A stretch of DNA of 64,000 bases from Robiginitomaculum sp. (GTDB lineage: Bacteria > Pseudomonadota > Alphaproteobacteria > Caulobacterales > Maricaulaceae). Every line of letters starts with the position of its first letter. The stretch's first letter is position 1. The DNA lies in the NCBI GenBank assembly GCA_021776515.1, contig JAJFFS010000017.1, positions 62,001 to 126,000 of the forward strand, written 5' to 3'. The position numbers and the translations under genes were made by a program. Of this stretch, positions 26,328 to 35,739 are shown piece after piece. Below the pieces are notes generated by a model. The model worked only from the letters and a program-made list of their open reading frames with translations, made no database searches and had not been told where the DNA came from.

Positions 26328-28154
26328 TTATTCAACGGTAACGGATTTAGCCAGATTACGAGGCTGATCCAGATTGGTTCCTAGTTTAAGTGCTGTAAAA
26401 TAAGCTAAAAATTGCAAGGGGATAGCGCTAATTATTGGGCCGGTTAATCCTGGCATGTCTGGCAAAATAATAATGTCTTTTGTACTATCCTTGAATTGTT
26501 CTGCGCCAGCCTCATCTGTAATGGCAATAACTTTGGCACCCCGCGCTGCAACCTCCTCGACATTGGAGATGGTTTTTTCAATCAAGGCATCGGTGGGCGC
26601 AATGACCACCACGGGAGTGCCGTCTTCTATCAGGGCGATGGGGCCGTGTTTCAGCTCGCCAGCGGCATAACCCTCAGCGGGTAAATAGGTGATTTCCTTT
26701 AGCTTCAGCGCACCTTCTAGCGCCAGCGGGTAATATACCCCGCGACCTATAAAAAAGCTCTGTTTGGCGGTGGCCAATATAGGGGCAATTGCTTCGCACT
26801 GGGCTTTGACGGTTAGCGCCTGCTGGGCCAGCTCTGGCAATGTTTCCAAGGCCATCAGATGGATTTGAGTGTCGGCTTGACTAAGGCTACCGCGCAAATG
26901 TGCCATACCAATGGCTCCCATAGCCAGAACGGCCAGCTGTGCCGTAAACGCCTTGGTTGAGGCGACGCCGATCTCTGGCCCGGCCAAGGTGCGCATAATC
27001 GCGTTGGTTTCTCGGGCAATCGATGACTCAGGCGCGTTTAAAACGCCAATGGTATCAAGCCCGGCGCGATTACAATAGCGCATGGCAGCGAGCGTATCGG
27101 CGGTTTCGCCAGATTGAGATATAAACAGCGCCGTACCATTTTTTTTTGGTAATGCAGGGGTGCGGTAACGAAATTCCGAGGCAATATCAGTTTCAACATG
27201 CACACCCGCCAGACCTTCAAACCAGTATTTACCAACGGAAGCCGCCAAATAAGCCGTGCCGCAGGCAATGGCCACAAGACGTTCAGCATCCCTAAGAAAA
27301 GGGGCCGCATCGCCCAATAATGGCAGGTTGGTTTCTGGGTCCATATAGGCTGCTATGGTGCGGGCAAGTGCCTCTGGTTGTTCATGAATTTCTTTTTCCA
27401 TGAAATGGCGGTAATTGCCCTTTTCTGCCATCACCGCAGAAATGCTGGCCGTCATGATTTCACGTGTTACTTCTTCGCCTGATTTATCGCGTACACAGAC
27501 ATCGTCAATTTTCACGACGGCGCTGTCACCTTCCTCAAGATAGAGAACCCGTTTGGTAAAAGGGGCAAGCGCAAAAGCATCGGAGCCAACAAACATCTCT
27601 CCCTCGCCAAACCCGACAACCAGCGGGCTGCCGTGGCGGGCAGCAAAGAGTGTCTGGTTATCTTTGCCAATAAGTGCAGCAACCGCATAGGCACCTTCCA
27701 GACGTTCAACGCAGGCAAGAAAGGCGCTTTCTTCATCCATTGCCTTATCAAGAAAATACTGGATCAGATGGGCGATAACTTCCGAATCTGTTTGTGTGGC
27801 AAATACATGGCCTTTGCGGGCTAATTCTTCTCTTAAGGGTTTGAAATTTTCAATAATACCGTTGTGAACAATGGCAACATTACCCGCCTGATGGGGATGG
27901 GCATTTTCCATGTTGGGTTTGCCATGGGTGGCCCAGCGTGTATGGGCGATGCCACAGGTGCCATCAATGGGAGAATCGTCCAGCACATGCTGCAGATTGA
28001 TAATTTTGCCAGGCGCCCGGCGTCTTTTGATGCCTTGCCCGTTAATGACAGCAATGCCAGCAGAATCATAACCTCTGTATTCCAGCCGCGTCAGCCCTTC
28101 AATGAGGCGTTTGCTGACAGACTGGTTGCTGACAATACCAACAATACCACACAT
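26328..28154 (-). CDS. glmS: Glutamine-fructose-6-phosphate aminotransferase
   Basis: A 608-residue enzyme making glucosamine 6-phosphate for peptidoglycan and lipopolysaccharide. The N-terminal glutaminase domain begins MCGIVGIV with the nucleophile Cys2 and contains TRWATHGKPN. Two SIS domains follow, with ISQSGETADTLAAMRY and GVASTKAFTAQ, and the protein ends NLAKSVTVE, the canonical C-terminus. Length and ends are complete. A 250-base region separates it from the divergent arginine operon. Confidence 0.96.
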   Translation of the reverse strand: MCGIVGIVSNQSVSKRLIEGLTRLEYRGYDSAGIAVINGQGIKRRRAPGKIINLQHVLDDSPIDGTCGIAHTRWATHGKPNMENAHPHQAGNVAIVHNGIIENFKPLREELARKGHVFATQTDSEVIAHLIQYFLDKAMDEESAFLACVERLEGAYAVAALIGKDNQTLFAARHGSPLVVGFGEGEMFVGSDAFALAPFTKRVLYLEEGDSAVVKIDDVCVRDKSGEEVTREIMTASISAVMAEKGNYRHFMEKEIHEQPEALARTIAAYMDPETNLPLLGDAAPFLRDAERLVAIACGTAYLAASVGKYWFEGLAGVHVETDIASEFRYRTPALPKKNGTALFISQSGETADTLAAMRYCNRAGLDTIGVLNAPESSIARETNAIMRTLAGPEIGVASTKAFTAQLAVLAMGAIGMAHLRGSLSQADTQIHLMALETLPELAQQALTVKAQCEAIAPILATAKQSFFIGRGVYYPLALEGALKLKEITYLPAEGYAAGELKHGPIALIEDGTPVVVIAPTDALIEKTISNVEEVAARGAKVIAITDEAGAEQFKDSTKDIIILPDMPGLTGPIISAIPLQFLAYFTALKLGTNLDQPRNLAKSVTVE

Positions 28155-28404
28155 AAAATTTTCTCCGATGGACTTGTTTGGGACATCCGGTTCCTGTCAC
28201 GCAAGTCCTGTACCATAATGGGGTTAAAATTTACACCGAATGCGCTCATAACCAAATCAATTGATGTTTCTATTGATTGCAGAATAAACCTGCCGAAAAG
28301 TTTATTTTTGCATCCATTTATGCGCATTTTTGGGCCAAATGAGTGCTGTTCAGCACATTTTTCCATTGAACCAGATCGGTGCTTGGGTCATTGAAGGGAA
28401 AAAG

Positions 28405-29502
28405 GTGTCTGAAAATATGTCTGAACCGTTATTATCCATTGTGAACAGATTGGAAAAGCTGGTGGCCTGTGATACGCGCAATCCGCCGCGTGCCATGGAT
28501 AGTGCGCACCCCATCGTGGCGGTATTACGCGATGAGCTGCCGGGCTTTGCTGTGGGCATTACTGATATGGGGGGAGGGTGTCTGCAAATCCTGGCTCGTC
28601 GCGGTGCGCCTGAAACCCTGATTAATGTGCATATGGATACGGTTCCGGCGGCGCCAGACTGGACGCATTCCCCGTTTGAAATGCAACGAGGTGAAACCCG
28701 TGTTATCGGGCTGGGTACGTGCGACATTAAAGGTGCGGCGGCGTGCGCTATAGAGGCTGCCTTGCGCACAGATGCCCCGGCGGCATTTCTGTTTACTACA
28801 GACGAGGAAAATGGTGCTGGTTTATGCGTTAATGACTTTGCCGCGCAAGATCATGGTTTTACCCGCGTTATCGTTTCTGAGCCTACCTGTGCTACGGCAG
28901 TGTTTTCCCATCGTGGCATTGCCAGCTTTGAAGCGAGGTTTGCCGGTGTTTCCCGCCATGGCAGTGATGCACGTTGCATTGATGAAAGTGCTATTTCGCG
29001 CGCGGCTAACTGGTTGCAAGCGGTGGGTGATATGGCGCGAGCCAGCGAACGTGAAGGTGGTGATCTGCCCGGGGTGCGTTTTAATGCAGGGCGCATAGAA
29101 GGGGGGATTAAGCCCAATATTTGTGCGCCGGATTGCAATTTACGCTTTGGAGTGCGCCCGGGACCGCAACACGGCATTGCGGACGTGGCCCGTGAACTAA
29201 AGGCCCTTGCCCCTGACGAACACTGGGCGGGCTTTGAGATGCTTTATACGTTGCCCGCTCTCTCGCCGATGGGTGAAACAGGAAAAGCCGCACGGGACTA
29301 TGCCAGTGCACTTGGTCTGCCAGCGGGTGATCCTGTGGATTTTTGGACTGAAGCAGCGCTTTTTGCAGCCGCAGGAACACCTGTTTTTGTATTTGGTCCC
29401 GGTGATATTGCCCAGGCCCATACGGTGGATGAATGGGTCAGCCACGAACAGTTAAACGCTGCTTTTGCCGTTTATGAAAAGGTGTTTGCCAATCATGACT
29501 GA
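28405..29502 (+). CDS. M20 deacylase, N-acetylcitrulline/N-acetylornithine deacetylase
   Basis: A 365-residue cytoplasmic zinc peptidase-family deacylase. The motifs are CDTRNPPRA, NVHMDTVPAAPDW (metal His-x-Asp), VIGLGTCDIKGAAA, TTDEENGAG (catalytic Glu), HRGIASFEARFAG and DFWTEAALFAAAGTPVFVFGPGDIAQAHTVDE in two adjoining blocks. From memory these match Xanthomonas N-acetyl-L-citrulline deacetylase better than E. coli ArgE. The frame opens upstream with TTG at 28330; GTG at 28405 is preferred for its GAAGG, with ATG 28417 as the alternative. It overlaps the NAGS/kinase gene by eight bases. Confidence 0.8.
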   Translation: MSENMSEPLLSIVNRLEKLVACDTRNPPRAMDSAHPIVAVLRDELPGFAVGITDMGGGCLQILARRGAPETLINVHMDTVPAAPDWTHSPFEMQRGETRVIGLGTCDIKGAAACAIEAALRTDAPAAFLFTTDEENGAGLCVNDFAAQDHGFTRVIVSEPTCATAVFSHRGIASFEARFAGVSRHGSDARCIDESAISRAANWLQAVGDMARASEREGGDLPGVRFNAGRIEGGIKPNICAPDCNLRFGVRPGPQHGIADVARELKALAPDEHWAGFEMLYTLPALSPMGETGKAARDYASALGLPAGDPVDFWTEAALFAAAGTPVFVFGPGDIAQAHTVDEWVSHEQLNAAFAVYEKVFANHD

Positions 29503-30841
29503 TTACTTTGATACAGAAGCCCGGCAAACTCGCCAGGTCATTCGCCAGCTTTTATCCGGGATGAGCGAAGGGCGTGAAGTACGAGCTTATTTGCAGAAAT
29601 TTTCGGAAATGGACCGCGCCCGCTTTGCGATAATAAAAGTTGGTGGCGCGATTTTACGCGATGAAATGCACGCACTTGCCGAGGCCTTGGCGTTTTTACA
29701 AAAGCTGGGACTGGCGCCGATTATTGTACACGGAGGCGGTCCGCAAATTGATGATGCCTTGCAAGTCAAAGGTATTGAAACAAAACGCCATGAAGGGTTA
29801 CGCATTACCACTGATGAGGCAATGTGTGAGATTGCAAAAACCTTGCGTAACCTGACACTGGATTTGCTGGATGCCATTCGCGCCAGTGGTGGTCACGCCA
29901 CCGCTATTGGGTCGGGTGCGGTAAACGCAACGCTGGTTGATGAAGGTATACTGGGCCGGGTAGGCGCGCCTGGTGCCCTTGATTTGCGTGGCATTCATGA
30001 TGTGGCCGCAGAAGGCTCTATCCCGGTTCTGACCTGCATTGGCGAGACGCCAGATGGGCGGCTGGTTAATATTAATGCAGACGCGCTGGTTGCGGCACTG
30101 ACACACGAGTTGCAACCACAAAAAATTATTTTCCTGACGGGAACAGGTGCCATTCTGGATGGTGAAGGTAAACCCATTTCATTCGTACATCTTACCAATG
30201 ATTATAATCAGTTGATGGCGAAAGATTGGTTGCAAGGCGGGATGCGACTGAAGCTTGAGCAAATCAAAACACTGTTGTCTGATTTGCCGCTTGGTGCCTC
30301 TGTAGCCATTACCCGGCCCGGTGCACTGGTCAAAGAGCTGTTTACCCATGGCGGGTCAGGTACTTTGGTGCGCAGGGGTGAGCAGATATTAACCGAAAGG
30401 GATCTGTCTGCGTTGAACACACCCAAATTAACGGGTCTGATCGAACAGGCTTTCGGGCGCACACTAAAGCCTGAATTCTGGCAAGGCCTGAGGCTGGAGA
30501 GGGCAATAGTTTCCTCACAAACAAGGGCTGCTGCCTTGCTAACGTCGCTAGAGGGCGCACTTTATCTTAATAAGTTTGCTGTGGCAGATGATGCACGCGG
30601 AGAGGGGCTTGGTGCTGCGGTTTGGGCAGAGGTTATTGCCGCTGCCCCGGTACTTTTTTGGCGTTCCCGCAAGAATAATCCGTTTAACGTGTTTTATCAT
30701 GGCACGGCACAAGGTTCGGCTCACATTGGCGATTGGCAGGTTTTTTGGCGCGGGACAAACGATTGGGCGCAGATTGGCAAGCAGGTAGAGGCGATTGCCG
30801 CTTTACCTCAGTCATTCGTTGATGAAACAGAAATGTTATGA
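29495..30841 (+). CDS. argAB: Bifunctional N-acetylglutamate synthase/kinase
   Basis: A 448-residue fusion for the first two steps of arginine synthesis. The amino-acid kinase domain (to about residue 290) has IIKVGGAIL, IIVHGGGPQID, NINADALVAAL and FLTGTGAILDGEGKPI; the C-terminal part (about 300-448) is the GNAT/DUF619 acetyltransferase with DDARGEGLGAAVW (acetyl-CoA loop) and WRSRKNNPFNVFYHGTAQGS. This organisation is known from Maricaulis and Xanthomonas. The ATG inside the end of the deacetylase gene is chosen, giving the family length of about 447. Its stop overlaps argC (ATGA). Confidence 0.92.
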   Translation: MTDYFDTEARQTRQVIRQLLSGMSEGREVRAYLQKFSEMDRARFAIIKVGGAILRDEMHALAEALAFLQKLGLAPIIVHGGGPQIDDALQVKGIETKRHEGLRITTDEAMCEIAKTLRNLTLDLLDAIRASGGHATAIGSGAVNATLVDEGILGRVGAPGALDLRGIHDVAAEGSIPVLTCIGETPDGRLVNINADALVAALTHELQPQKIIFLTGTGAILDGEGKPISFVHLTNDYNQLMAKDWLQGGMRLKLEQIKTLLSDLPLGASVAITRPGALVKELFTHGGSGTLVRRGEQILTERDLSALNTPKLTGLIEQAFGRTLKPEFWQGLRLERAIVSSQTRAAALLTSLEGALYLNKFAVADDARGEGLGAAVWAEVIAAAPVLFWRSRKNNPFNVFYHGTAQGSAHIGDWQVFWRGTNDWAQIGKQVEAIAALPQSFVDETEML

Positions 30842-31782
30842 GCATCAGGCGGAAAATTGGCGTTATTGGTGCACGTGGATTTGTCGGTGCAGAATTATTG
30901 ACGCTCATCAGCGCACACACGCAGTTGGAGCTGTCCTACGCTTCGTCGCGCCAGCGCGCTGGTGAAGCCATTGAGGGGGCGCCCGGCAAAATTTATGAAA
31001 CGCTGACCCCTGTTGAAGCGGCGCAGCGCGGCGCAGATCTGGTGTTTCTGGCGCTACCAAATGGCGTGGCAACACAGTGGGTAGAGGCAATTACAAAAAC
31101 CGCACCCGATACCCGTTTTATTGATATGAGTGCGGATTACCGTTTTGATCCGGACTGGCACTATGGGCTGCCAGAACAAAATCGTGATGCGTTACGTGGG
31201 GCAAAGCATATTGCCAATCCGGGGTGTTATGCCAGTGCCGCGCAGATTGCTATTGCGCCTGTAGTAGATGTTTTAGCAGCACCCCCGGCGGTTTTTGGCG
31301 TGTCGGGTTATAGCGGCGCGGGTACTACCCCCTCACCGCGTAATGACCCGCAAAAACTAAGCGATAACCTCATGCCTTATGGGCTAAGCGGTCATATACA
31401 CGAGCGGGAAATAAGCCAACACCTGGGTACGCCAGTGCACTTTATGCCCCATGTTGCCGCATTTTTTCGTGGCCTTTCGGTAACCGTGAATTTGTGTTTC
31501 AAAACCCCATTGGGTGAGGACGATTTGCGAAACCGTTATCAGCAGGCCTATGATAATGAGCCTTTTGTTACCGTGATGGATGAGGCACCGCAGGTGCGCG
31601 ACATTGCAAATTGCCAGGGGGCGCAGGTGGGCGGTTTTGCCCTTAGTGCAGATGGGCGTCGTGCAGTGATGGTTTGCGTGCTGGATAATTTGCTTAAAGG
31701 GGCGGCATCACAGGCCATGCAAAACCTGAACCTGGTCTTTGGTTTCGATGAAACAACGGGATTAACCCCTAAACCGCATTGA
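30838..31782 (+). CDS. argC: N-acetyl-gamma-glutamyl-phosphate reductase
   Basis: A 314-residue NADP-dependent reductase for the third step of arginine synthesis. The N-terminal IGVIGARGFVGAELL is the nucleotide-binding loop, ANPGCYASAAQIAIAP carries the catalytic Cys, and GYSGAGTTPSP and HIHEREISQHL follow in the expected order. It ends the three-gene unit that starts with the M20 deacetylase. No argJ, argF or argD is present nearby. Confidence 0.95.
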   Translation: MSIRRKIGVIGARGFVGAELLTLISAHTQLELSYASSRQRAGEAIEGAPGKIYETLTPVEAAQRGADLVFLALPNGVATQWVEAITKTAPDTRFIDMSADYRFDPDWHYGLPEQNRDALRGAKHIANPGCYASAAQIAIAPVVDVLAAPPAVFGVSGYSGAGTTPSPRNDPQKLSDNLMPYGLSGHIHEREISQHLGTPVHFMPHVAAFFRGLSVTVNLCFKTPLGEDDLRNRYQQAYDNEPFVTVMDEAPQVRDIANCQGAQVGGFALSADGRRAVMVCVLDNLLKGAASQAMQNLNLVFGFDETTGLTPKPH

Positions 31783-31881
31783 TATTTCCGCTTCCCAAAC
31801 AAATACCATAGTCCATGTGTGCTATACGCACGTTTCGCATATTTATGTTACAGCTGAGTCTCATCTATTTTTTTGTTGAGT

Positions 31882-32613
31882 ATGAATATGTGGTATAGAG
31901 TGAAGAGCGTAGCCTTGATTATCGTTTACGCCCTGGCAGTGTTTCTGGTTTCCCCTGTGGCGCTTGAAGTTGTTGGTGGCGGGGAAGCGCAGGCAGGCAA
32001 ACCCAAGGCCAAGAAAATCAAGGCCCCTAAAGCCAAGAATAGGCCAAGCCTGTCATTTCGCCCGCAGAATTCGAGGAAAAGCCCAAAATATAACGGTAAG
32101 GTAGGCGTTTTGCAGTTTCGTGACCGCCGGGGCTTTAAATTTTATGGCGGTTCGGACGAGTTCTTTGCCGAACCAACAATGACGGCGCTGAATAATGCCC
32201 TTTATTTAGGTACCAAATCAGGCCGTGCTTTTACGCAAGTGGTGCAGGTTCCCATAACCCCTGGGGATAGGCTGAACCGTGATGAGCTAAAGGCTATCGC
32301 CCAACAATATGGGCTGGATTATATTTTGCTCAGCGATTTGACCATTTTCACAATTTTACGAGAAAAAATGGCGGCACGTAAAAAGGGGATGGATTTTACC
32401 GTCAAAGTTCGCTTTGGGTTATTTGGTCAACTGATTGACCCACAAAGCGGGGCTATTTTATGGGCTGAGCCAGTCATACGCGAAATGGGACAGCTCAATG
32501 CCAAAAAGAAAGTGAAGGCAGACGCTTATGGCTATAGCGCCAACGCGGCAGTGAAGGCCGGTTTGGCCGATATGGCGATCTCTATCCATGCAATTGGTCT
32601 GGAGGTGCGCTAA
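31882..32613 (+). CDS. Secreted CsgG-like protein (first gene of the five-gene operon)
   Basis: About 243 residues. A signal peptide (hydrophobic core SVALIIVYALAVFLVSPVAL) ends at AQA-G. A Lys/Ala/Pro-rich linker follows (about residues 36-62). The rest (KVGVLQFRDRRG, TALNNALY, YGLDYILLSDLTIF, GLFGQLIDPQSGAILWAEP) has the order of strands seen in CsgG/TolB-N-like periplasmic domains: a start 'V(A/G)VL-F', 'DYIL-G', then 'DP-SG-ILW'. There is no lipobox, unlike true CsgG. TTG codons precede the chosen ATG; 31888 is another option. The function is unknown. It overlaps the next gene by one base. Confidence 0.6.
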   Translation: MNMWYRVKSVALIIVYALAVFLVSPVALEVVGGGEAQAGKPKAKKIKAPKAKNRPSLSFRPQNSRKSPKYNGKVGVLQFRDRRGFKFYGGSDEFFAEPTMTALNNALYLGTKSGRAFTQVVQVPITPGDRLNRDELKAIAQQYGLDYILLSDLTIFTILREKMAARKKGMDFTVKVRFGLFGQLIDPQSGAILWAEPVIREMGQLNAKKKVKADAYGYSANAAVKAGLADMAISIHAIGLEVR

Positions 32614-33185
32614 TGAATACCCTGTTTCGTATAATTGGTCTTATTGTGATATTGTTAGCCGTCGCCGTGCCGTCACAGGCCAGGGACAAATTTCTGAAAT
32701 CAAAAGGCCAGCAACTTAGTTACCGAGAGGCAAGCGCCTATAGCAATACTGGCGAAAAACGCGATATTATCGTCGGGGTGGAATTTCTACCCAAGGCAGG
32801 GCAAAAACGTCAGTTGGGCAGCAAAACGGGCAAGTTTGATGTGCTTGAGGTGGCAATTACCAATAACAGCCGCTTTCGCTTGTACGTGAATAATGTTGAG
32901 ATGCTGGATGGTGGCGCATTACTGCAAAGCGTTAGTCTGGATGACGTGGCCAAGGCAACAGGTCCCTCTGGTGGCGGCAATAAAAAAGGCATGCAGCTTT
33001 CAATCTTGCGTAACAACTTGATCGACAAAAGCCTGCAAGCCAATGTGGTTTTACCGGGTGAAACCATTCAAGGATTGGTTTTTGCACACATTAAAAAAGA
33101 ACAGCAGGGCATTGAATTAAAAGTAGATATTCAAAACCTGAAACGGCTTGTGTATCTGGATATTGTGGTGCCTATAGCGCAATGA
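32613..33185 (+). CDS. Secreted protein of unknown function (operon gene 2)
   Basis: A 190-residue protein with a clear signal peptide (residues 1-23, LIVILLAVAVPSQA). The mature part is basic and looks mainly beta: IIVGVEFLPKAGQKRQL, VLEVAITNNSRFRLYVNNVEML and VLPGETIQGLVFAHI resemble strands of an immunoglobulin-like fold. It has no cysteines and no lipobox. Its ATG overlaps the stop of the preceding gene (TAATG) and its stop overlaps the next start (ATGA), so its product is made together with its neighbours. I do not recognise the family. Confidence 0.65.
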   Translation: MNTLFRIIGLIVILLAVAVPSQARDKFLKSKGQQLSYREASAYSNTGEKRDIIVGVEFLPKAGQKRQLGSKTGKFDVLEVAITNNSRFRLYVNNVEMLDGGALLQSVSLDDVAKATGPSGGGNKKGMQLSILRNNLIDKSLQANVVLPGETIQGLVFAHIKKEQQGIELKVDIQNLKRLVYLDIVVPIAQ

Positions 33186-33445
33186 GTAACCAGCAAACAA
33201 CGGCCAATCCTTCTGCCTTAACGCAATTTATGACGATGACGGCTTATCTTGCCGCATGCGCTTTTGGGTATCAGCCTTTGCTGAAAACTAACATATCCCA
33301 AGACGTCTCAGAGGCAGTGCTGATGTTAGCCTTGTCGCTTGGATTGATATTTCCGGCATGGAAATACGGTATTTTTTCTCCGGCTATTGGTACCTATGCC
33401 GGTTGGGTAGTTCTTGGCGTAATCGCCGCTTACACATTGGGGTGA
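33182..33445 (+). CDS. Small inner-membrane protein (operon gene 3)
   Basis: An 87-residue hydrophobic protein. After a short polar start come two, possibly three, membrane segments (about residues 16-32, 43-60, 66-86), with a short loop KYGIFSPAIGTYAG between the last two. No motif is recognised. It is coupled on both sides by four-base and one-base overlaps (ATGA at 33182, TGATG at 33443). It could anchor the exported products or act as a holin- or immunity-like protein, but nothing in the sequence proves either. Confidence 0.6.
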   Translation: MSNQQTTANPSALTQFMTMTAYLAACAFGYQPLLKTNISQDVSEAVLMLALSLGLIFPAWKYGIFSPAIGTYAGWVVLGVIAAYTLG

Positions 33446-35739
33446 TGAGAATGAAAAGCTTTGGTTTTATTTGTATGTGCGGTGCGTTTTTCTTTTTAGC
33501 GATAGCCAGTGCTGTGGTGGCGCAGGACGGCATTACCCAAAACCAGATTGACAGGCTGGAACGCTATGCCAGCCGGGTTGAGCGCGACCATAAAACCGGC
33601 ACTAATGACGTTCGCCGCCTGTTTGACGAAGAAGCCGAGATTTTACGTGCCAAGGCCCGCGCCAAAAGCGCTCAATGGTATGCGGAAGGTCTGCAGGATT
33701 ATGAAAGGGCGGACTTTCAAAGCCTGTCGCAAAGGTTGAATACGCTGCACAGGCTGCAAAAACTGGATTATTCCAAAACCCAAGGCATGTTTCCCATTCT
33801 TGCCAAACGCATTATTAGCTTGGACATTATCTATAAGGGCAAGGTCGACAAAGATAAATTTATCTCTGCCTCTGGTATGCGCAATATCGCCAAAGAAGAA
33901 TTTCGCAACCAGTTGATGGGCAATCTCTACGGCACCTATATCGGGGCGATGGCAGAACCTACGCCCGAATCCGCACGCGCAAAAATGATGAACTTTCGGG
34001 GTTTCATTGAAAGCATGGCGGCCACTGATAGCGTGGCAATTGACCTTGAGACAAAGAAAATACAGCGTGAAATGGATCACTTTATAGTTTCACTTATTCC
34101 CGGTGTCGGTGAAGCTCTGGCGCTGGTTGAGGCCTATCATGGCACAGATGCATTGGGTAAAAAACTGACCTGGGTGGATCAAAGCCTGGCGGTGGTTGGC
34201 GTGATGGGAGCCGTGGGCGATGTCGCCAGTGTTACCAAAACGGTTGGCAAGTTTCCTGCCGAAGCCGGTCAGACCTTAAATTTAATGTCTGGTTATATTG
34301 CAGATTTATCATCGACAGAAAAGGCTTTCATCAACAGCAAGTATGGCGAGAATGCCGTACAATCCTTGCAGGATATGCGCAATAAAATAAAAGGCCTGCG
34401 CACTCCAAAGGGCACCGGCGCGGAAGCCATTGTTGATCTGGTAGACCCCAAAGGGATGCAAGTGGCACGCATAGCAGCAGCAGAAAAGACCGAAGCCGCG
34501 ACGAAGTTAAGCAAAGTCCCACCGGATGAATTGCTGGCCTTGAAAACCAAGGCCACAATCGCTGTGGAAAAAGATATGCCCAACTTAAGTTTTGATAAAC
34601 TCTCCAATCCTTCCCAAATGACCGAACTTGATTATCGCAATTTCCAGAAAAGTTTTGACCTGGATGATGTGCAAATGGCGCGGGTGAGAAATAACCCTGA
34701 ACTGCTGATCGATACGGTTGAACAATCCACCGGGGTGCCGTTTGAGAGCCTGAAAATACAGGCCAATGCCACCAAACGGGGTGAATATGCGGTTATGCGT
34801 AACACCAGCGCGTATGGGTTGAATGATCTGAAAGCGGGCAAAGCAAAAGCCAAGCCACTTTTTGTGAAAAGCAAGTCTGGCGTTGGCGGTGCCGTTTATA
34901 GTGACCAGGAGTTTAGTAAAATCTCGCTGAAACTGGACGCCGCGGAGCGCGCCGGAGACACGGTGCAGATCAGGAAACTACGCCAAACAATAGACAATAA
35001 TTCTGTAATGGCCGAAAGCGTAACCCACGCCAGGGAAATTGCCGGGCTGGAACGCAATCTTGGTGCTCTGAACACTGTTGAAAAGGCAGAAGAAGCCGCC
35101 ATTTTGCAAAAGCGTATAGATTTTTTGAAAAACACGCGCCGGGCCGAGGAAAGCAGCATCGTTGATGGCAAAACCCTGGTCGGCGTCATGACCAAAGATG
35201 ACAAGGGCAATGCCATGCGCTCGGTGATGCTTAAAGATGACAAGGGCAAGCTGTTTGATATAATGAGCAAGCAGCCGGTGACCGGCGAGGCCAGTATCAT
35301 TAAAAATGCAGACGGGTCGGACAAAGTTTTATCTCGCCTGGTCGACAAACACACCGGCAAGTATTTTGTTGGGGATTCTGATCCGCACATCATTGCGCTG
35401 AGCGAGAACAGCGTTGGCCAATCCTTATCCTTTGATCCCATTAACGGCACCACATCAAGGCGGGCGCAGGAGTATATCAGCGAAATGTCATTGGAGCATA
35501 AGCTGGCAGGACGTGAACCTGTTATCTTGCACGAAGGGCAGGTGCGTTATGTGGATCATTTTCTGGATACCGACAAGGAGATGTTCGTCATCGAAAACGG
35601 GGTTATGCGCGTTATCAAGGATAGCGATACACAATTGGAAGGCTTTATCCATTCCCGCAGACTGAATGGCAATGTGAGTATTGTGGATCCCCGGTGGAAA
35701 ATGGGACAATGGACGCCTGAAGCGGGGTTTGTGAAATGA
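33445..35739 (+). CDS. Large secreted toxin-like protein with pretoxin segment and tentative ExoY/EF-like C-terminus (operon gene 4)
   Basis: 764 residues from the ATG at 33445. A Sec signal peptide ends near VVAQ (26). Residues 30-200 are helical and charged. Residues 216-259 (IPGVGEALALVEAYHG, LTWVDQSLAVVGVMGAVGD) resemble the PT-TG pretoxin module of polymorphic toxins. The C-terminal half has FVKSKSGVGGAVYSDQEFSK (Lys475/Lys477), GDSDPH (Asp644-x-Asp646) and VILHEGQ (His696) in the order of the K, DxD and H elements of anthrax edema factor/ExoY nucleotidyl cyclases; spacings differ, so this is tentative. It is translationally coupled to both neighbours. It may be an effector or a periplasmic enzyme. 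Confidence 0.55.
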   Translation: MRMKSFGFICMCGAFFFLAIASAVVAQDGITQNQIDRLERYASRVERDHKTGTNDVRRLFDEEAEILRAKARAKSAQWYAEGLQDYERADFQSLSQRLNTLHRLQKLDYSKTQGMFPILAKRIISLDIIYKGKVDKDKFISASGMRNIAKEEFRNQLMGNLYGTYIGAMAEPTPESARAKMMNFRGFIESMAATDSVAIDLETKKIQREMDHFIVSLIPGVGEALALVEAYHGTDALGKKLTWVDQSLAVVGVMGAVGDVASVTKTVGKFPAEAGQTLNLMSGYIADLSSTEKAFINSKYGENAVQSLQDMRNKIKGLRTPKGTGAEAIVDLVDPKGMQVARIAAAEKTEAATKLSKVPPDELLALKTKATIAVEKDMPNLSFDKLSNPSQMTELDYRNFQKSFDLDDVQMARVRNNPELLIDTVEQSTGVPFESLKIQANATKRGEYAVMRNTSAYGLNDLKAGKAKAKPLFVKSKSGVGGAVYSDQEFSKISLKLDAAERAGDTVQIRKLRQTIDNNSVMAESVTHAREIAGLERNLGALNTVEKAEEAAILQKRIDFLKNTRRAEESSIVDGKTLVGVMTKDDKGNAMRSVMLKDDKGKLFDIMSKQPVTGEASIIKNADGSDKVLSRLVDKHTGKYFVGDSDPHIIALSENSVGQSLSFDPINGTTSRRAQEYISEMSLEHKLAGREPVILHEGQVRYVDHFLDTDKEMFVIENGVMRVIKDSDTQLEGFIHSRRLNGNVSIVDPRWKMGQWTPEAGFVK

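Noticed and set aside
28155-28404. glmS ribozyme or other leader RNA next to glmS
   Set aside because: The glmS ribozyme is known from Gram-positive bacteria, and no matching core is visible in the 250-base region.
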